NCBI RefSeq assembly: GCF_900114705.1 | Contig: NZ_FOTW01000037.1 | Span: forward strand, 1 to 48,765 | Direction: 5' to 3' | Length of the DNA stretch: 48,765 bases | From: Rugamonas rubra | Lineage (GTDB): Bacteria; Pseudomonadota; Gammaproteobacteria; Burkholderiales; Burkholderiaceae_D | Shown: positions 8,471-18,257 of the stretch, piece by piece | Position numbering within the stretch: the stretch's first letter is position 1 | Layout of the letters: each line of letters opens with the position of its first letter | Position numbers and translations under genes: made by a program | Notes under the pieces: generated by a model | Databases searched by the model: none | What the model was told of the DNA's origin: nothing | The model's input: the letters and a program-made list of their open reading frames with translations, nothing else

Positions 8471-10108
8471 ATGGAACGACGTGCATTTCTCAACATCAGT
8501 AGTCTGGCCCTGGGCAGCATGTTGCTGCCCGCCTTCGGACGCGCCATCGCGGCCGAGGAGCTGCTCAAGCCGGTGGCCCTGCAGTTCAAGAAAATGTTGG
8601 CCGACACCGCGCTGACGGCGGCCACCCAGGCCGGCGCCAGCTATTGCGACGTGCGCGTCGGCCGCTACCTGAACCAGTTCATCACCACCCGCGACCTGAA
8701 CATCGAAAACGTCACCAACACCGAGTCGGCCGGGGTCGGCGTGCGCGTCATCGCCAACGGCGCCTACGGCTTCGCCGCCACCAACGACATGTCGCCCGAC
8801 GGCGTGGCCGGCGCGGCGCGCCAGGCGGTGGCCATCGCCAAGGCCAACGCCAAGCTGGGCGGCGAGCCGGTGCGGCTGGCGCCGCAGAAGGGCGTCGGCG
8901 AGGTGGCCTGGGCCACGCCGTACAAGAAGGATTGGCGCACCGTGCCGATCCAGCAGAAGGCCGAGCTGCTGATCGCCGCCAACAAGGCCGGCATGGAGGG
9001 CGGCGCCAGCTTCATGCAGTCGCTGCTGTTCCAGGTCAACCAGCAGAAGTACTTCGCCTCCACCGACGGCTCCTACATCGACCAGGACCTGCACCGCCTG
9101 TGGATGCCGGTGTTCGCCACCGCCGTCGACAAGACCAGCAACAAGTTCCGCTCGCGCCAGGGCCTGTCCTCGCCGGTCGGCATGGGCTACGAGTACCTGG
9201 ACGCGCGGCCGGAGGACAAGGTCAAGGCGGCCGGCGGCATCTGCACCCTGTACAAGAACTCCTACGACCTGATCGAGGACGCCCGCGCCTGCGGCCAGCA
9301 GGCCAAGGCCAAGCTGAGCGCCAAGTCGGTCGAGCCGGGCAAGTACGACCTGGTGCTCAGCCCCGAGCACCTGTGGTTGACCATCCACGAGTCGGTCGGC
9401 CACCCGACCGAGTTGGACCGCGTGCTCGGCTACGAGGCCAACTTCGCCGGCACCAGCTTCGCCACGCTGGACAAGTGGCAGAGCAAGAAATTCAAGTACG
9501 GCTCGGAGCTGGTCAACATCGTCGCCGACAAGACCACCCCCGGCTCGCTGGCCAACGTCGGCTACGACGACGAGGGCGTGCCCTGCAAGCGCTGGGACAT
9601 CATCAAGGACGGCATCCTGGTCAACTACCAGGCCACCCGCGACCAGGCCCACATCATCGGCGAGACCGCCTCGCACGGCTGCTCCTACGCCGACAATTGG
9701 AGCAGCGTGCAGTTCCAGCGCATGCCCAACGTGTCGCTCCAGGCCGGCAAGAAGAAGCTGACCCCGGACGAGATGATCAAGGACGTCAAGAAGGGCATCT
9801 ACATCGTCGGCGACGGCTCCTTCTCGATCGACCAGCAGCGCTACAACTTCCAGTTCGGCGGCCAGCTGTTCTACGAGATCAAGGACGGCAAGATCGGCGC
9901 CCAGCTGGAGGACGTGGCCTACCAGTCCAACACCCAGGAGTTCTGGAACGCCTGCACGGCCATCTGCGACGAGCGCGACTGGCGCATGGGCGGCTCCTTC
10001 TTCGACGGCAAGGGCCAGCCCAGCCAGTCGAGCGTGGTGTCGCACGGCGCGTCCACCACCCGCTTCAACGGCATCAACGTCATCAACACCGCCCGCAAGA
10101 TCGGCTAA
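8471..10108 (+). CDS. TldD-family metallopeptidase with Tat signal, copy 1
   Basis: 545 residues. TldD with TldE forms a zinc protease that trims peptides (microcin B17 precursor and CcdA in E. coli). The ATG at 8471 follows GGAG (8462-8465) and opens with MERRAFLN and a hydrophobic stretch ending AIAAE, a twin-arginine export signal. The zinc motif HExxxH is HESVGH at residues 306-311. In canonical TldD a late C-G-K motif supplies a third metal ligand; here the matching segment reads FFDGKGQPSQ with Asp512. The length is typical of TldD plus the signal. A classical cytoplasmic TldD lacks a Tat signal, so this belongs to an exported subgroup. It is followed 18 bases on by its TldE partner. 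Confidence 0.9.
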   Translation: MERRAFLNISSLALGSMLLPAFGRAIAAEELLKPVALQFKKMLADTALTAATQAGASYCDVRVGRYLNQFITTRDLNIENVTNTESAGVGVRVIANGAYGFAATNDMSPDGVAGAARQAVAIAKANAKLGGEPVRLAPQKGVGEVAWATPYKKDWRTVPIQQKAELLIAANKAGMEGGASFMQSLLFQVNQQKYFASTDGSYIDQDLHRLWMPVFATAVDKTSNKFRSRQGLSSPVGMGYEYLDARPEDKVKAAGGICTLYKNSYDLIEDARACGQQAKAKLSAKSVEPGKYDLVLSPEHLWLTIHESVGHPTELDRVLGYEANFAGTSFATLDKWQSKKFKYGSELVNIVADKTTPGSLANVGYDDEGVPCKRWDIIKDGILVNYQATRDQAHIIGETASHGCSYADNWSSVQFQRMPNVSLQAGKKKLTPDEMIKDVKKGIYIVGDGSFSIDQQRYNFQFGGQLFYEIKDGKIGAQLEDVAYQSNTQEFWNACTAICDERDWRMGGSFFDGKGQPSQSSVVSHGASTTRFNGINVINTARKIG

Positions 10109-10126
10109 GCCCTGGAGAGTTCCGCG

Positions 10127-11464
10127 ATGAAGAATCTGAATCAAGAAGAAGCGCAGCGCATCTGCGCCAAGGTGCTGGCCTATTCCAAGGGCGACGAGTG
10201 CGAGGTCAAGCTGAGCGGCAGCCGCAAGGGCAACATCCGCTACGCCCGCAACACCGTCTCCACCGCCGGCCTGGTGGAGGACACCCAGTTGTCGGTCGCC
10301 GTCGCCTTCGGCAAGAAGCAGGGCGTGGCCACCATCAACGAGTTCGACGACAAGTCGCTGGAGAAGGCGGTGCGGCGCGCCGAGGACCTGGCCCGCCTGG
10401 CGCCGGACAACCCGGAGTTCATGTCGACACCGGCCAAGCAGGCCTTCAAGGCCAGCGCCACCTTCAGCGCCAGCACGGCCGCCATCGACCCCGAGTTCCG
10501 CGCCCAGGTGGCCGCCTACAGCATCGAGAACAGCCGCAAGAACCAGCTGGTGGCGGCCGGCTTCTTCGCCGACACCACCTCCTTCGAGGCGATCGCCAAC
10601 TCCAACGGCGTGTTCGGCTACCAGCAGGACACCGCCGTCGACTTCACCGTCACCGTGCGCACCGAGGACGGCCGGGGCTCCGGCTGGGCCAAGCGCAACG
10701 CCGGCGACGTCGCCAGGTTCGACGCCCGCGAGGCCTCCAACGTGGCCATCGAGAAGGCGCTGCGCTCGGTCGAGGCGAAGGCGCTGGAACCGGGCCGCTA
10801 CACCGTGATCCTCGAACCGGCCGCCACCTCCGACCTGCTCGGCTACATGTTCAACGGCTTCGACGCGCGCCAGGCCGACGAGGGCCGCAGCTTCCTGTCG
10901 AAGAAGGGCGGCGGCAACCGCCTGGGCGAGAAGCTGTTCGACCAGCAGGTCAACGTGTGGGCCGACCCGTGGGACAAGGACGTCGCCGTGCTGCCCTGGG
11001 ACGGCAACAGCATGCTGGCGCGCGAGCGCATGGACATCATCAAGAACGGCCGCGTCAGCGCGCTGGACTACTCGCTGTTCTGGGCCAAGAAGCAGGGCAA
11101 GCGCGCCGTCGGCCAGCCGGGCAACATCATCATGGCCGGCACCAACAAGTCGACCGCCGAGCTGATCGCCAACACCAAGAAGGGTGTGCTGGTCACCCGC
11201 ACCTGGTACATCCGCATGGTCGACCCGCAGTCGGTGCTGCTGACCGGCCTCACGCGCGACGGCACCTTCTACATCGAGAACGGCAAGATCAAGCACCCGA
11301 TCAAGAACTTCCGCTTCAACGAGAGCCCGGTGTCCATGCTCAACAACATCGACGAGCTGGGCCGGCCGGAGATAGTCGCCGGCGACGAGTCGCAGTACCA
11401 GTTGCTGATCCCGGCGATGAAGGTGCGCGACTTCAACTTCACCTCGCTGTCGGACGCGGTGTAA
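10127..11464 (+). CDS. TldE/PmbA-family protein, copy 1
   Basis: 445 residues, the non-catalytic partner subunit of TldD. It has the shared TldD/PmbA fold (ISGS/LSGSRKGNIRYARNTVST near residues 28-45, RGSGWAKRN, GRYTVILEPAATSDLLGYM) but no HExxxH, as expected for TldE. The start has GGAGAG upstream (about 10112-10117). There is no signal peptide or Tat motif although its partner has one, so if the pair works outside the cytoplasm TldE must ride with TldD. The C-terminal half (DGTFYIENGKIKHPIKNFRF) is almost identical to copy 2. Confidence 0.9.
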   Translation: MKNLNQEEAQRICAKVLAYSKGDECEVKLSGSRKGNIRYARNTVSTAGLVEDTQLSVAVAFGKKQGVATINEFDDKSLEKAVRRAEDLARLAPDNPEFMSTPAKQAFKASATFSASTAAIDPEFRAQVAAYSIENSRKNQLVAAGFFADTTSFEAIANSNGVFGYQQDTAVDFTVTVRTEDGRGSGWAKRNAGDVARFDAREASNVAIEKALRSVEAKALEPGRYTVILEPAATSDLLGYMFNGFDARQADEGRSFLSKKGGGNRLGEKLFDQQVNVWADPWDKDVAVLPWDGNSMLARERMDIIKNGRVSALDYSLFWAKKQGKRAVGQPGNIIMAGTNKSTAELIANTKKGVLVTRTWYIRMVDPQSVLLTGLTRDGTFYIENGKIKHPIKNFRFNESPVSMLNNIDELGRPEIVAGDESQYQLLIPAMKVRDFNFTSLSDAV

Positions 11465-11504
11465 CGGGCGCGGCGCTGAAGGTCGAGAGCCACGACGCAA
11501 ATCT

Positions 11505-11530
11505 AGGGTCAGACCCTAGGGTCTGACCCT
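11505..11530. repeat. 26-bp perfect palindrome (REP-like)
   Basis: AGGGTCAGACCCT at 11505-11517 is followed directly by its exact reverse complement AGGGTCTGACCCT at 11518-11530. Flanking GAGAGCC (11485-11491) and GGCTCTC (11531-11537) extend the stem with a bulge. It sits in the 205-base gap between tldE copy 1 and tldD copy 2. The same two 13-mers recur at 41832-41858, so this is a dispersed element rather than a site specific to this operon. It may also act as a terminator or RNA stabiliser. Confidence 0.8.
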
Positions 11531-11669
11531 GGCTCTCCGCCTCTGGCTAGCATAGCAGCCGCCGGCACCAAGCTGGCGACGAAGCATCTGAGTACCGCAG
11601 TGAAGGTTGTGCCGTACTTCGCACCGTCACACGGCGGCGCGTTTCAAATTGTATGCATTAGGAGTCACA

Positions 11670-13307
11670 GTGGAACGACGTTCATTTCTCAAAATCGGCG
11701 CGGCGGCGGGCGGCGCCATGCTGGTGCCGGTGTTCGGCAACGCCATCGCCGCCGACGAGCTGCTCAAGCCGCAGGAGGTGCGCTTCAAGAAGGCCTTGGC
11801 CGACGCCGCGCTGAACGCCGCCACCCGGGCCGGCGCCAGCTACTGCGACGTGCGCATCGGCCGCTACCTGAACCAGTTCATCACCACGCGCGAGCTGAAC
11901 GTGGAGAACATCGTCAACACCGAATCGTCCGGCGTCGGCGTGCGCGTCATCGCCAACGGCGCCTACGGCTTCGCCGCCACCAACGACATGTCGCCCGACG
12001 GCGTGGCCGGCGCGGCGCGCCTGGCCGTGTCCATCGCCAAGGCCAACGCCAAGCTGGGCGGCGAGCCGGTGCGCCTGGCGCCCGTGCAGGGCGTCGGCGA
12101 GGTGGCCTGGGCCACGCCGTACAAGAAGGATTGGCGCATGGTGCCGATCAAGGACAAGGCCGAGCTGCTGATCGCCGCCAACAAGGCCGGCATGGACGCC
12201 GGCGCCAGCTTCATGCAGTCGATGCTGTTCCAGGTCAACCAGCAGAAGTACTTCGCCTCCACCGACGGCTCCTACATCGACCAGGACATCCACCGCCTGT
12301 GGGCGCCGTTCACCGCCACCGCCGTCGACAAGGCCAGCAACCGCTTCCGCACCCGCGAGGGCCTGTCCTCGCCGGCCAGCATGGGCTACGAGTTCTTCGA
12401 CGCGCGGCCGGAGCACAAGCTGCGTGCCGCCGGCGGCGTCACCACCTTGTACCGTGGCGGCTACGACCTGGTGGAGGACGCCCGCGCCGCCGGCCGCCAG
12501 GCGCGCGAGAAGCTGGGCGCCAAGTCTGTCGAGCCGGGCAAGTACGACCTGGTGCTCAGCCCCGAGCACCTGTTCCTGACCATCCACGAGTCGGTCGGCC
12601 ACGCCACCGAGTTGGACCGTGTGCTCGGCTACGAGGCCAACTACGCCGGCACCAGCTTCGCCACGCTGGACAAGTGGCAGAGCAAAAAATTCAAGTACGG
12701 CTCCGAGCTGGTCAACGTGGTCGCCGACAAGACCACGCCCGGTTCGCTCGGCCACGTCGGCTACGACGACGAGGGCGTCGCCGCCAAGCGCTGGGACCTG
12801 ATCAAGGACGGCATCCTGGTCAACTACCAGGCCACGCGCGACCAGGCCCACATCATCGGCGAGACCGCCTCGCACGGCTGCTCCTACGCCGACAGCTGGA
12901 GCAGCGTGCAGTTCCAGCGCATGCCCAACGTGTCGCTGGCTGCCGGCAAAAAACCGCTGACGCCGGACGAGATGGTCAAGGACGTCAAGAAGGGCATCTA
13001 CATCCTGGGACGCGGCTCGTTCTCGATCGACCAGCAGCGCTACAACTTCCAGTTCGGCGGCCAGCTGTACTACGAGATCAAGGACGGCAAGATAGTCGCG
13101 CCGCTGGAGGACGTGGCCTACCAGTCGAACACCCAGGAGTTCTGGAACGCCTGCTCGGCGCTGTGCGACGAGCGCGACTGGCGCATGGGCGGCTCCTTCT
13201 TCGACGGCAAGGGCCAGCCGAGCCAGGTCAGCGCCGTCTCGCACGGCTCGAGCACCACGCGCTTCAACGGCATCAACGTGATCAACACCGCTCGCAAGAT
13301 CGGCTAA
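11670..13307 (+). CDS. TldD-family metallopeptidase with Tat signal, copy 2
   Basis: 545 residues, exactly the length of copy 1. I place the start at GTG 11670: AGGAG lies at 11660-11664 and the residues then read (M)ERRSFLKIG, aligning with MERRAFLN of copy 1 and giving a textbook RRxFLK Tat motif. HESVGH is again at 306-311 and FFDGKGQPSQ is conserved near residue 512. Long segments are identical to copy 1 (for example the NQQKYFASTDGSYIDQD region), so the two arose by tandem duplication of the pair. Differences cluster in the signal peptide and in residues ~210-280, which could alter substrate choice. The next gene, tldE copy 2, starts 8 bases after this stop codon. Confidence 0.9.
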   Translation: MERRSFLKIGAAAGGAMLVPVFGNAIAADELLKPQEVRFKKALADAALNAATRAGASYCDVRIGRYLNQFITTRELNVENIVNTESSGVGVRVIANGAYGFAATNDMSPDGVAGAARLAVSIAKANAKLGGEPVRLAPVQGVGEVAWATPYKKDWRMVPIKDKAELLIAANKAGMDAGASFMQSMLFQVNQQKYFASTDGSYIDQDIHRLWAPFTATAVDKASNRFRTREGLSSPASMGYEFFDARPEHKLRAAGGVTTLYRGGYDLVEDARAAGRQAREKLGAKSVEPGKYDLVLSPEHLFLTIHESVGHATELDRVLGYEANYAGTSFATLDKWQSKKFKYGSELVNVVADKTTPGSLGHVGYDDEGVAAKRWDLIKDGILVNYQATRDQAHIIGETASHGCSYADSWSSVQFQRMPNVSLAAGKKPLTPDEMVKDVKKGIYILGRGSFSIDQQRYNFQFGGQLYYEIKDGKIVAPLEDVAYQSNTQEFWNACSALCDERDWRMGGSFFDGKGQPSQVSAVSHGSSTTRFNGINVINTARKIG

Positions 13308-13315
13308 GGGACAAC

Positions 13316-14653
13316 ATGAAACAGCTGAACCAGGAAGAAGCCAAACGCATCAGCGACAAGGTGATCGCCCTGTCGCGCGCCGACGAGTGCCGCGTGTCGA
13401 TCAGCGGCAGCCGCAACGGCAATATCCGCTACGCCCGCAACAGCGTCTCCACCTCCGGCGTGGTCGACAACACCCAGCTCAACGTCAGCGTCGCCTTCGG
13501 CAAGCGCCAGGGCAGCGCCTCGGTCAACGAGTTCGACGACAAGTCGCTGGAGAAGGCGGTGCGCCGCGCCGAGGACGTGGCGCGGCTGGCGCCGGAGAAC
13601 CCGGAGTTCCAGCCGGCCATCAAGCAGCAGCAGTACAAGGCCTCGGCCACCTACAGCGCGGCCACCGCCGCCATCGACCCGGACTTCCGCGCCGAGGTGG
13701 CTGCGCACAGCATCAACGCCGCGCGCAAGCACAATCTGGTGGCCGCCGGCTTCTTCTCCGACACCACCGGCTTCGAGGTGGTGGCCAACTCGAACGGCCT
13801 GTTCGGCTACCAGGAGCTGAGCAACCTGGGCTTCACCGTCACCACCCGCACCGAGGACGGCCGTGGCTCCGGCTGGGTCACCCGTTCGGCCAACGACGCC
13901 GCCAAGTTCGACGTGCGCGAGGCCTCGGCCATCGCCATCGACAAGGCGCTGCGCTCGGTCGAGGCGAAGGCGCTCGAACCCGGCCGCTACACCGTGATCC
14001 TGGAGCCGGCCGCCACCTCGGAACTGATCGGCCGCATGTTCGGCGCCTTCGACGCGCGCCAGGCCGACGAGGGCCGCAGCTTCCTGTCGAAGAAGGGCGG
14101 CGGCAACCGCCTGGGCGAGAAGCTGTTCGATCAACAGGTCAACTTGTGGGCCGACCCGTGGGACAAGGACGTGCCGGTGCTGGCCTGGGACGGCAGGTCG
14201 ATGCTGCCGCGCGAGCGCACCAGCGTGATCAAGGACGGCCGCATCGAGGCGCTCGACTACAGCCTGTTCTGGGCCGCCAAGCAGGGCAAGCGCGCCAGCG
14301 GCCGGCACGGCAACATGATCATGTCGGGCGGCGGCAAGTCGACCGAGGAGCTGATCGCCTCGACCAAGAAGGGCATCCTGGTCACCCGCACCTGGTACAT
14401 CCGCGAGGTCGACCCGCAGTCGCTGCTGCTGACCGGCTTGACGCGCGACGGCACCTTCTACATCGAGAACGGCAAGATCAAGCACCCGGTGAAGAACTTC
14501 CGCTTCAACGAGAGCCCGGTGTCCATGCTCAACAACATCGAGGAGCTGGGCAAGCCGGTGGTGATCGGCGGCGACGAGGTGCGCTACCAGATGTTGATCC
14601 CGCCGATGAAGGTGCGCGACTTCAACTTCACCTCGCTGTCGGACGCGGTGTAG
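13316..14653 (+). CDS. TldE/PmbA-family protein, copy 2
   Basis: 445 residues, the same length as copy 1 and collinear throughout. It opens MKQLNQEEAKRISDK and lacks a signal sequence and HExxxH. Expected role: partner of the second TldD in a heterodimeric zinc protease. Ribosome site AAGGGAC precedes the ATG. The last ~100 residues are nearly identical to copy 1, while residues ~100-200 (the region around NPEFQPAIKQQQYKASA) are more divergent. The stop codon is 7 bases from the DUF4159 start, so it is transcriptionally tied to the MoxR-type genes downstream. Confidence 0.9.
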   Translation: MKQLNQEEAKRISDKVIALSRADECRVSISGSRNGNIRYARNSVSTSGVVDNTQLNVSVAFGKRQGSASVNEFDDKSLEKAVRRAEDVARLAPENPEFQPAIKQQQYKASATYSAATAAIDPDFRAEVAAHSINAARKHNLVAAGFFSDTTGFEVVANSNGLFGYQELSNLGFTVTTRTEDGRGSGWVTRSANDAAKFDVREASAIAIDKALRSVEAKALEPGRYTVILEPAATSELIGRMFGAFDARQADEGRSFLSKKGGGNRLGEKLFDQQVNLWADPWDKDVPVLAWDGRSMLPRERTSVIKDGRIEALDYSLFWAAKQGKRASGRHGNMIMSGGGKSTEELIASTKKGILVTRTWYIREVDPQSLLLTGLTRDGTFYIENGKIKHPVKNFRFNESPVSMLNNIEELGKPVVIGGDEVRYQMLIPPMKVRDFNFTSLSDAV

Positions 14654-14660
14654 CGCGCGC

Positions 14661-15281
14661 ATGGCCAGCTACGACTTCTACTTCACGCGCCTGAGCTACG
14701 AGTCGGGCGACTGGGACGTCGATATCCGGATGCCGAGCAATGTGCTCAATTCCCTGGTCGAATACACCACCCTGCGCGTCGATCCGGTGGAGCGGATCGT
14801 CGCGCTGTCGGACCCGAAGATGCTGGAGGCGCCGTTCTGCTACTTCGCCGGCCACAAGCTGGTGCAGTTCAGCGCCGCCGAACGCAAGAACCTGGAACGC
14901 TATGTCAAGGGCGGCGGCTTCCTCTTCGTCGACGACTGCAACCACGACATCGACGGCCTGTTCGCCAAGTCCTTCGAGGCCGAACTGGCGCGCATCTTCG
15001 GCGCCAAGGCGCTGCGCAAGATCGCCAACAACCATCCGCTGTATTCGAGCTTCTTCCATTTCGACGGCCCGCCCAACACCAGCGTGGAGTTGAACGGCTG
15101 GGGCGACGATCTGGTGCACGACTACTTGAAGGCGATCGAGGTGGGCGGCCGCGTGCGGCTTTTGTACAGCAACAAGGACTACGGTTGCGAGTGGGACTAC
15201 GACTTCCGCAACAAGCGCTGGCTGGTCATCGATAACACCCGCTTCGCCGTCAACATCATTCAATACGCATTGGGAGCCTGA
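14661..15281 (+). CDS. DUF4159 domain protein
   Basis: 206 residues, essentially one DUF4159 domain. Visible features are LVEYTTLRVDPVERIVALSD, then FCYFAGHKLVQFS, GGGFLFVDDCNHDIDG and NHPLYSSFFHFDGPP, a glutamine-amidotransferase-like fold of unknown function. In many bacteria DUF4159 is fused to a BatA-type membrane region and sits next to MoxR and DUF58 genes; here it is free-standing and without signal or membrane segments. Start at 14661, just after the tldE copy 2 stop, with no clear ribosome site of its own, so translation is probably coupled. Function unknown; the operon suggests a part in the MoxR complex. Confidence 0.85.
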   Translation: MASYDFYFTRLSYESGDWDVDIRMPSNVLNSLVEYTTLRVDPVERIVALSDPKMLEAPFCYFAGHKLVQFSAAERKNLERYVKGGGFLFVDDCNHDIDGLFAKSFEAELARIFGAKALRKIANNHPLYSSFFHFDGPPNTSVELNGWGDDLVHDYLKAIEVGGRVRLLYSNKDYGCEWDYDFRNKRWLVIDNTRFAVNIIQYALGA

Positions 15282-15283
15282 TA

Positions 15284-16306
<1,023 letters not shown>

Positions 16307-16314
16307 GGCCGCGC

Positions 16315-17208
16315 ATGCTGCAAACGTCGGCCCTGGTGGCGCACTCCACCGATTTGAACCTGATCATCCGCCACGTGCTGGCCGGTCTCGGCCACGGCAT
16401 GCACGCCGGCCGCGAGCGCGGCGCCGGCGTCGAGTTCTCCGAGTACCGCGCCTACGCGCCGGGCGACGAGTGGCGCCGGGTCGACTGGAAGCTGCTGGCG
16501 CGGGCCGACCGCTACTACGTGCGCGAGGCCGAGCGCGACAGCCACGTCGCCGTCTGGCTGTGGCTGGACGCCAGCGCCTCGATGGCCGAGCCCAGCCGCG
16601 AGGTGGCGGGACTGGACAAGCTGTGGTTCGCCCGCACTATGCTGGCCTGCCTGGCCGCCGTGGCGCAGCGCCAGGGCGACGCCTTCGGCCTGGTGATGTG
16701 CGGTGGCGGCCGCGTCGAGTTCACCCCGGCCGGGCGCGGCCCGCGCCAGTTGCAGCGCGTGCTGGCGCAGCTGTCCCGCGTCAAGGCGCAGGGCGCGCTG
16801 CCGGACGAGGCGACGCTGCGCGCCAACCTGCACTTCGCCCGCGCGCCCAGTTTGATCTTCGCTGTCAGCGATTTCTTGGAGTGGCCGTCGCCGCTGAGCG
16901 AGGCGCTGCTGCGCCTGCGCCGTCTACAGCACGACGTGCGCATCCTGGCGTTGCGCACCCAGGCCGAGGTGGACGCCAGCTTCAAGGCCGGCGCCGGCTA
17001 CCGCGATCCCGAGCAGCCGGACGGCCTGCACCGCATGGGCCAGGCCGAGCGCGAGGCCTACCGCCAGGCGTTAACCGAGCATTTCGATGCGCTGGCCACC
17101 AGCTGCCGCCAGCACGACATCGTGCGCTGCGAGGCGCGCATCGAGCAGCCGCTGGCGTTGGTGCTGCGCAGCTGGCTGCAACTGGCGGGGGCGCGCGCAA
17201 GATGTTGA
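16315..17208 (+). CDS. DUF58 domain protein (MoxR partner)
   Basis: 297 residues. It has the DUF58 signature YRAYAPGDEWRRVDWKLLAR at ~45-63 and a following VWA-like core with DASASM at 85-90, which fits a MIDAS metal-binding DxSxS motif. DUF58 proteins normally pair with MoxR and BatA/BatB-type membrane proteins in envelope-stress or metalloprotein maturation complexes. No membrane segment is visible. It starts 8 bases after moxR stops, and its last 7 bases overlap the next gene, indicating tight translational coupling. Confidence 0.9.
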   Translation: MLQTSALVAHSTDLNLIIRHVLAGLGHGMHAGRERGAGVEFSEYRAYAPGDEWRRVDWKLLARADRYYVREAERDSHVAVWLWLDASASMAEPSREVAGLDKLWFARTMLACLAAVAQRQGDAFGLVMCGGGRVEFTPAGRGPRQLQRVLAQLSRVKAQGALPDEATLRANLHFARAPSLIFAVSDFLEWPSPLSEALLRLRRLQHDVRILALRTQAEVDASFKAGAGYRDPEQPDGLHRMGQAEREAYRQALTEHFDALATSCRQHDIVRCEARIEQPLALVLRSWLQLAGARARC

Positions 17209-18257
17209 GTACTCAAGCATTGTGGTGGCTGGCGCTGCCCGTCCTGCTGCTGCCGATCTGGTGGCACCGGCAGAAGCGCCAACGCCTGAAGGCCGAGCCG
17301 CTGGCCACCGCGCGCTTCCTGCCGGCCGCCGCGCCGGAACAATTGCGCGTGTGGCGCTGGCGCGACCTGCTCCTGCTGTTGTTGCGCTGCCTGCTGCTGC
17401 TGGCGTTGATCGCCTGGCTGGCCGCCACCGTGCTGCCGTGGCGCGGCGACACCGTGCTGCTGGCGCGCGGCGTCGACCAGGCCTGGGCCGGCCAGCGCAT
17501 CGCCGCCTCCGGCTTCGGCGCCGCCCGCCGTGAGGAGATCGCCGCCGAGGCGCTGCCGCATTTGCTGCCCTGGCTGCGCCAGCACGAGTACCAGTGGCGC
17601 GGCGACGCCCGCGTGTTGGTGCTGGCCGACGCCGGCCAAGTCGCCATGCCGGCGCGCTTGCCGCGTTTCGCCCACGCGGTCCGGCTGGAGTTGAGGCCAG
17701 CGCCTGCTGTCGCCACCGCCGCGCCAGCCGCCACCGTGGCCGAACACCGCGTCGCGCTGGCCACCACGGCGGCGCGCGCGCCTGCCTGGCAGGCGCTGTT
17801 CGCCGCCTTCAACGCCGGCGCCGACGACCGCTACGTCTTGACCGACGAGCCCGACGCCGCCACCGAACTGATCGTCTGGGACCGGCCGCAATTGCCGCCG
17901 CATGGTTGGCACGCGCCGCTGTGGTGGTTCGGTGGCGGCGCAACGCCGCCCGAGCTGGCCGGCGCGCCCACGCTGGACATCAATGGCATCAAGCTGCGCT
18001 ACGCCGACAGCGCGCGCGGGCGGCTGTGGGCCTCGGACGCCTGGCCGGCGCATGACGCCGAGACGGCACGCGCCATCTTCGCCACCCTGAACGCGCTGGA
18101 CCGAGCGGCGCCGGACTACCCGGCGCCGGCGCAGGCGTTCGCCGCCGAACGCGGCGTCGGCGTGCCGGTCGAGGCCAGCCCGGCCTCCTGGATCGGCTGG
18201 CTGCTGCTGGCGCTGTTTTCACTGGAACGGATACTCACCCATGCGCGACGCCGCTGA
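17202..18257 (+). CDS. BatA-like membrane protein
   Basis: 351 residues. The first ~80 residues match the aerotolerance regulator (BatA) N-terminal domain: a first membrane helix (ALWWLALPVLLLPIWW), a basic stretch, LATARFLP, then a second helix (LLLLLLRCLLLLALIAWLAA). The central region is Ala-rich and periplasmic by topology, and a third helix (WIGWLLLALFSLERIL) lies at the C-terminus. No complete VWA domain with DxSxS is seen, unlike true BatA. It probably anchors the MoxR/DUF58 complex in the inner membrane. It overlaps DUF58 upstream and the DUF4175-like gene downstream by 17 bases. Confidence 0.75.
   Translation: MLSTQALWWLALPVLLLPIWWHRQKRQRLKAEPLATARFLPAAAPEQLRVWRWRDLLLLLLRCLLLLALIAWLAATVLPWRGDTVLLARGVDQAWAGQRIAASGFGAARREEIAAEALPHLLPWLRQHEYQWRGDARVLVLADAGQVAMPARLPRFAHAVRLELRPAPAVATAAPAATVAEHRVALATTAARAPAWQALFAAFNAGADDRYVLTDEPDAATELIVWDRPQLPPHGWHAPLWWFGGGATPPELAGAPTLDINGIKLRYADSARGRLWASDAWPAHDAETARAIFATLNALDRAAPDYPAPAQAFAAERGVGVPVEASPASWIGWLLLALFSLERILTHARRR

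Noticed and set aside
8312..11500. 1062-codon open frame on the minus strand opposite tldD/tldE copy 1
   Set aside because: It mirrors the third-codon-position G/C bias of the plus-strand genes, its translation is Ala/Gly/Val/Arg-rich without any motif, and the plus-strand proteins are clearly real.
11607..11669. Longer start for tldD copy 2 at 11607
   Set aside because: The added residues have no counterpart in copy 1; GTG 11670 has a good AGGAG and aligns with the copy 1 start.
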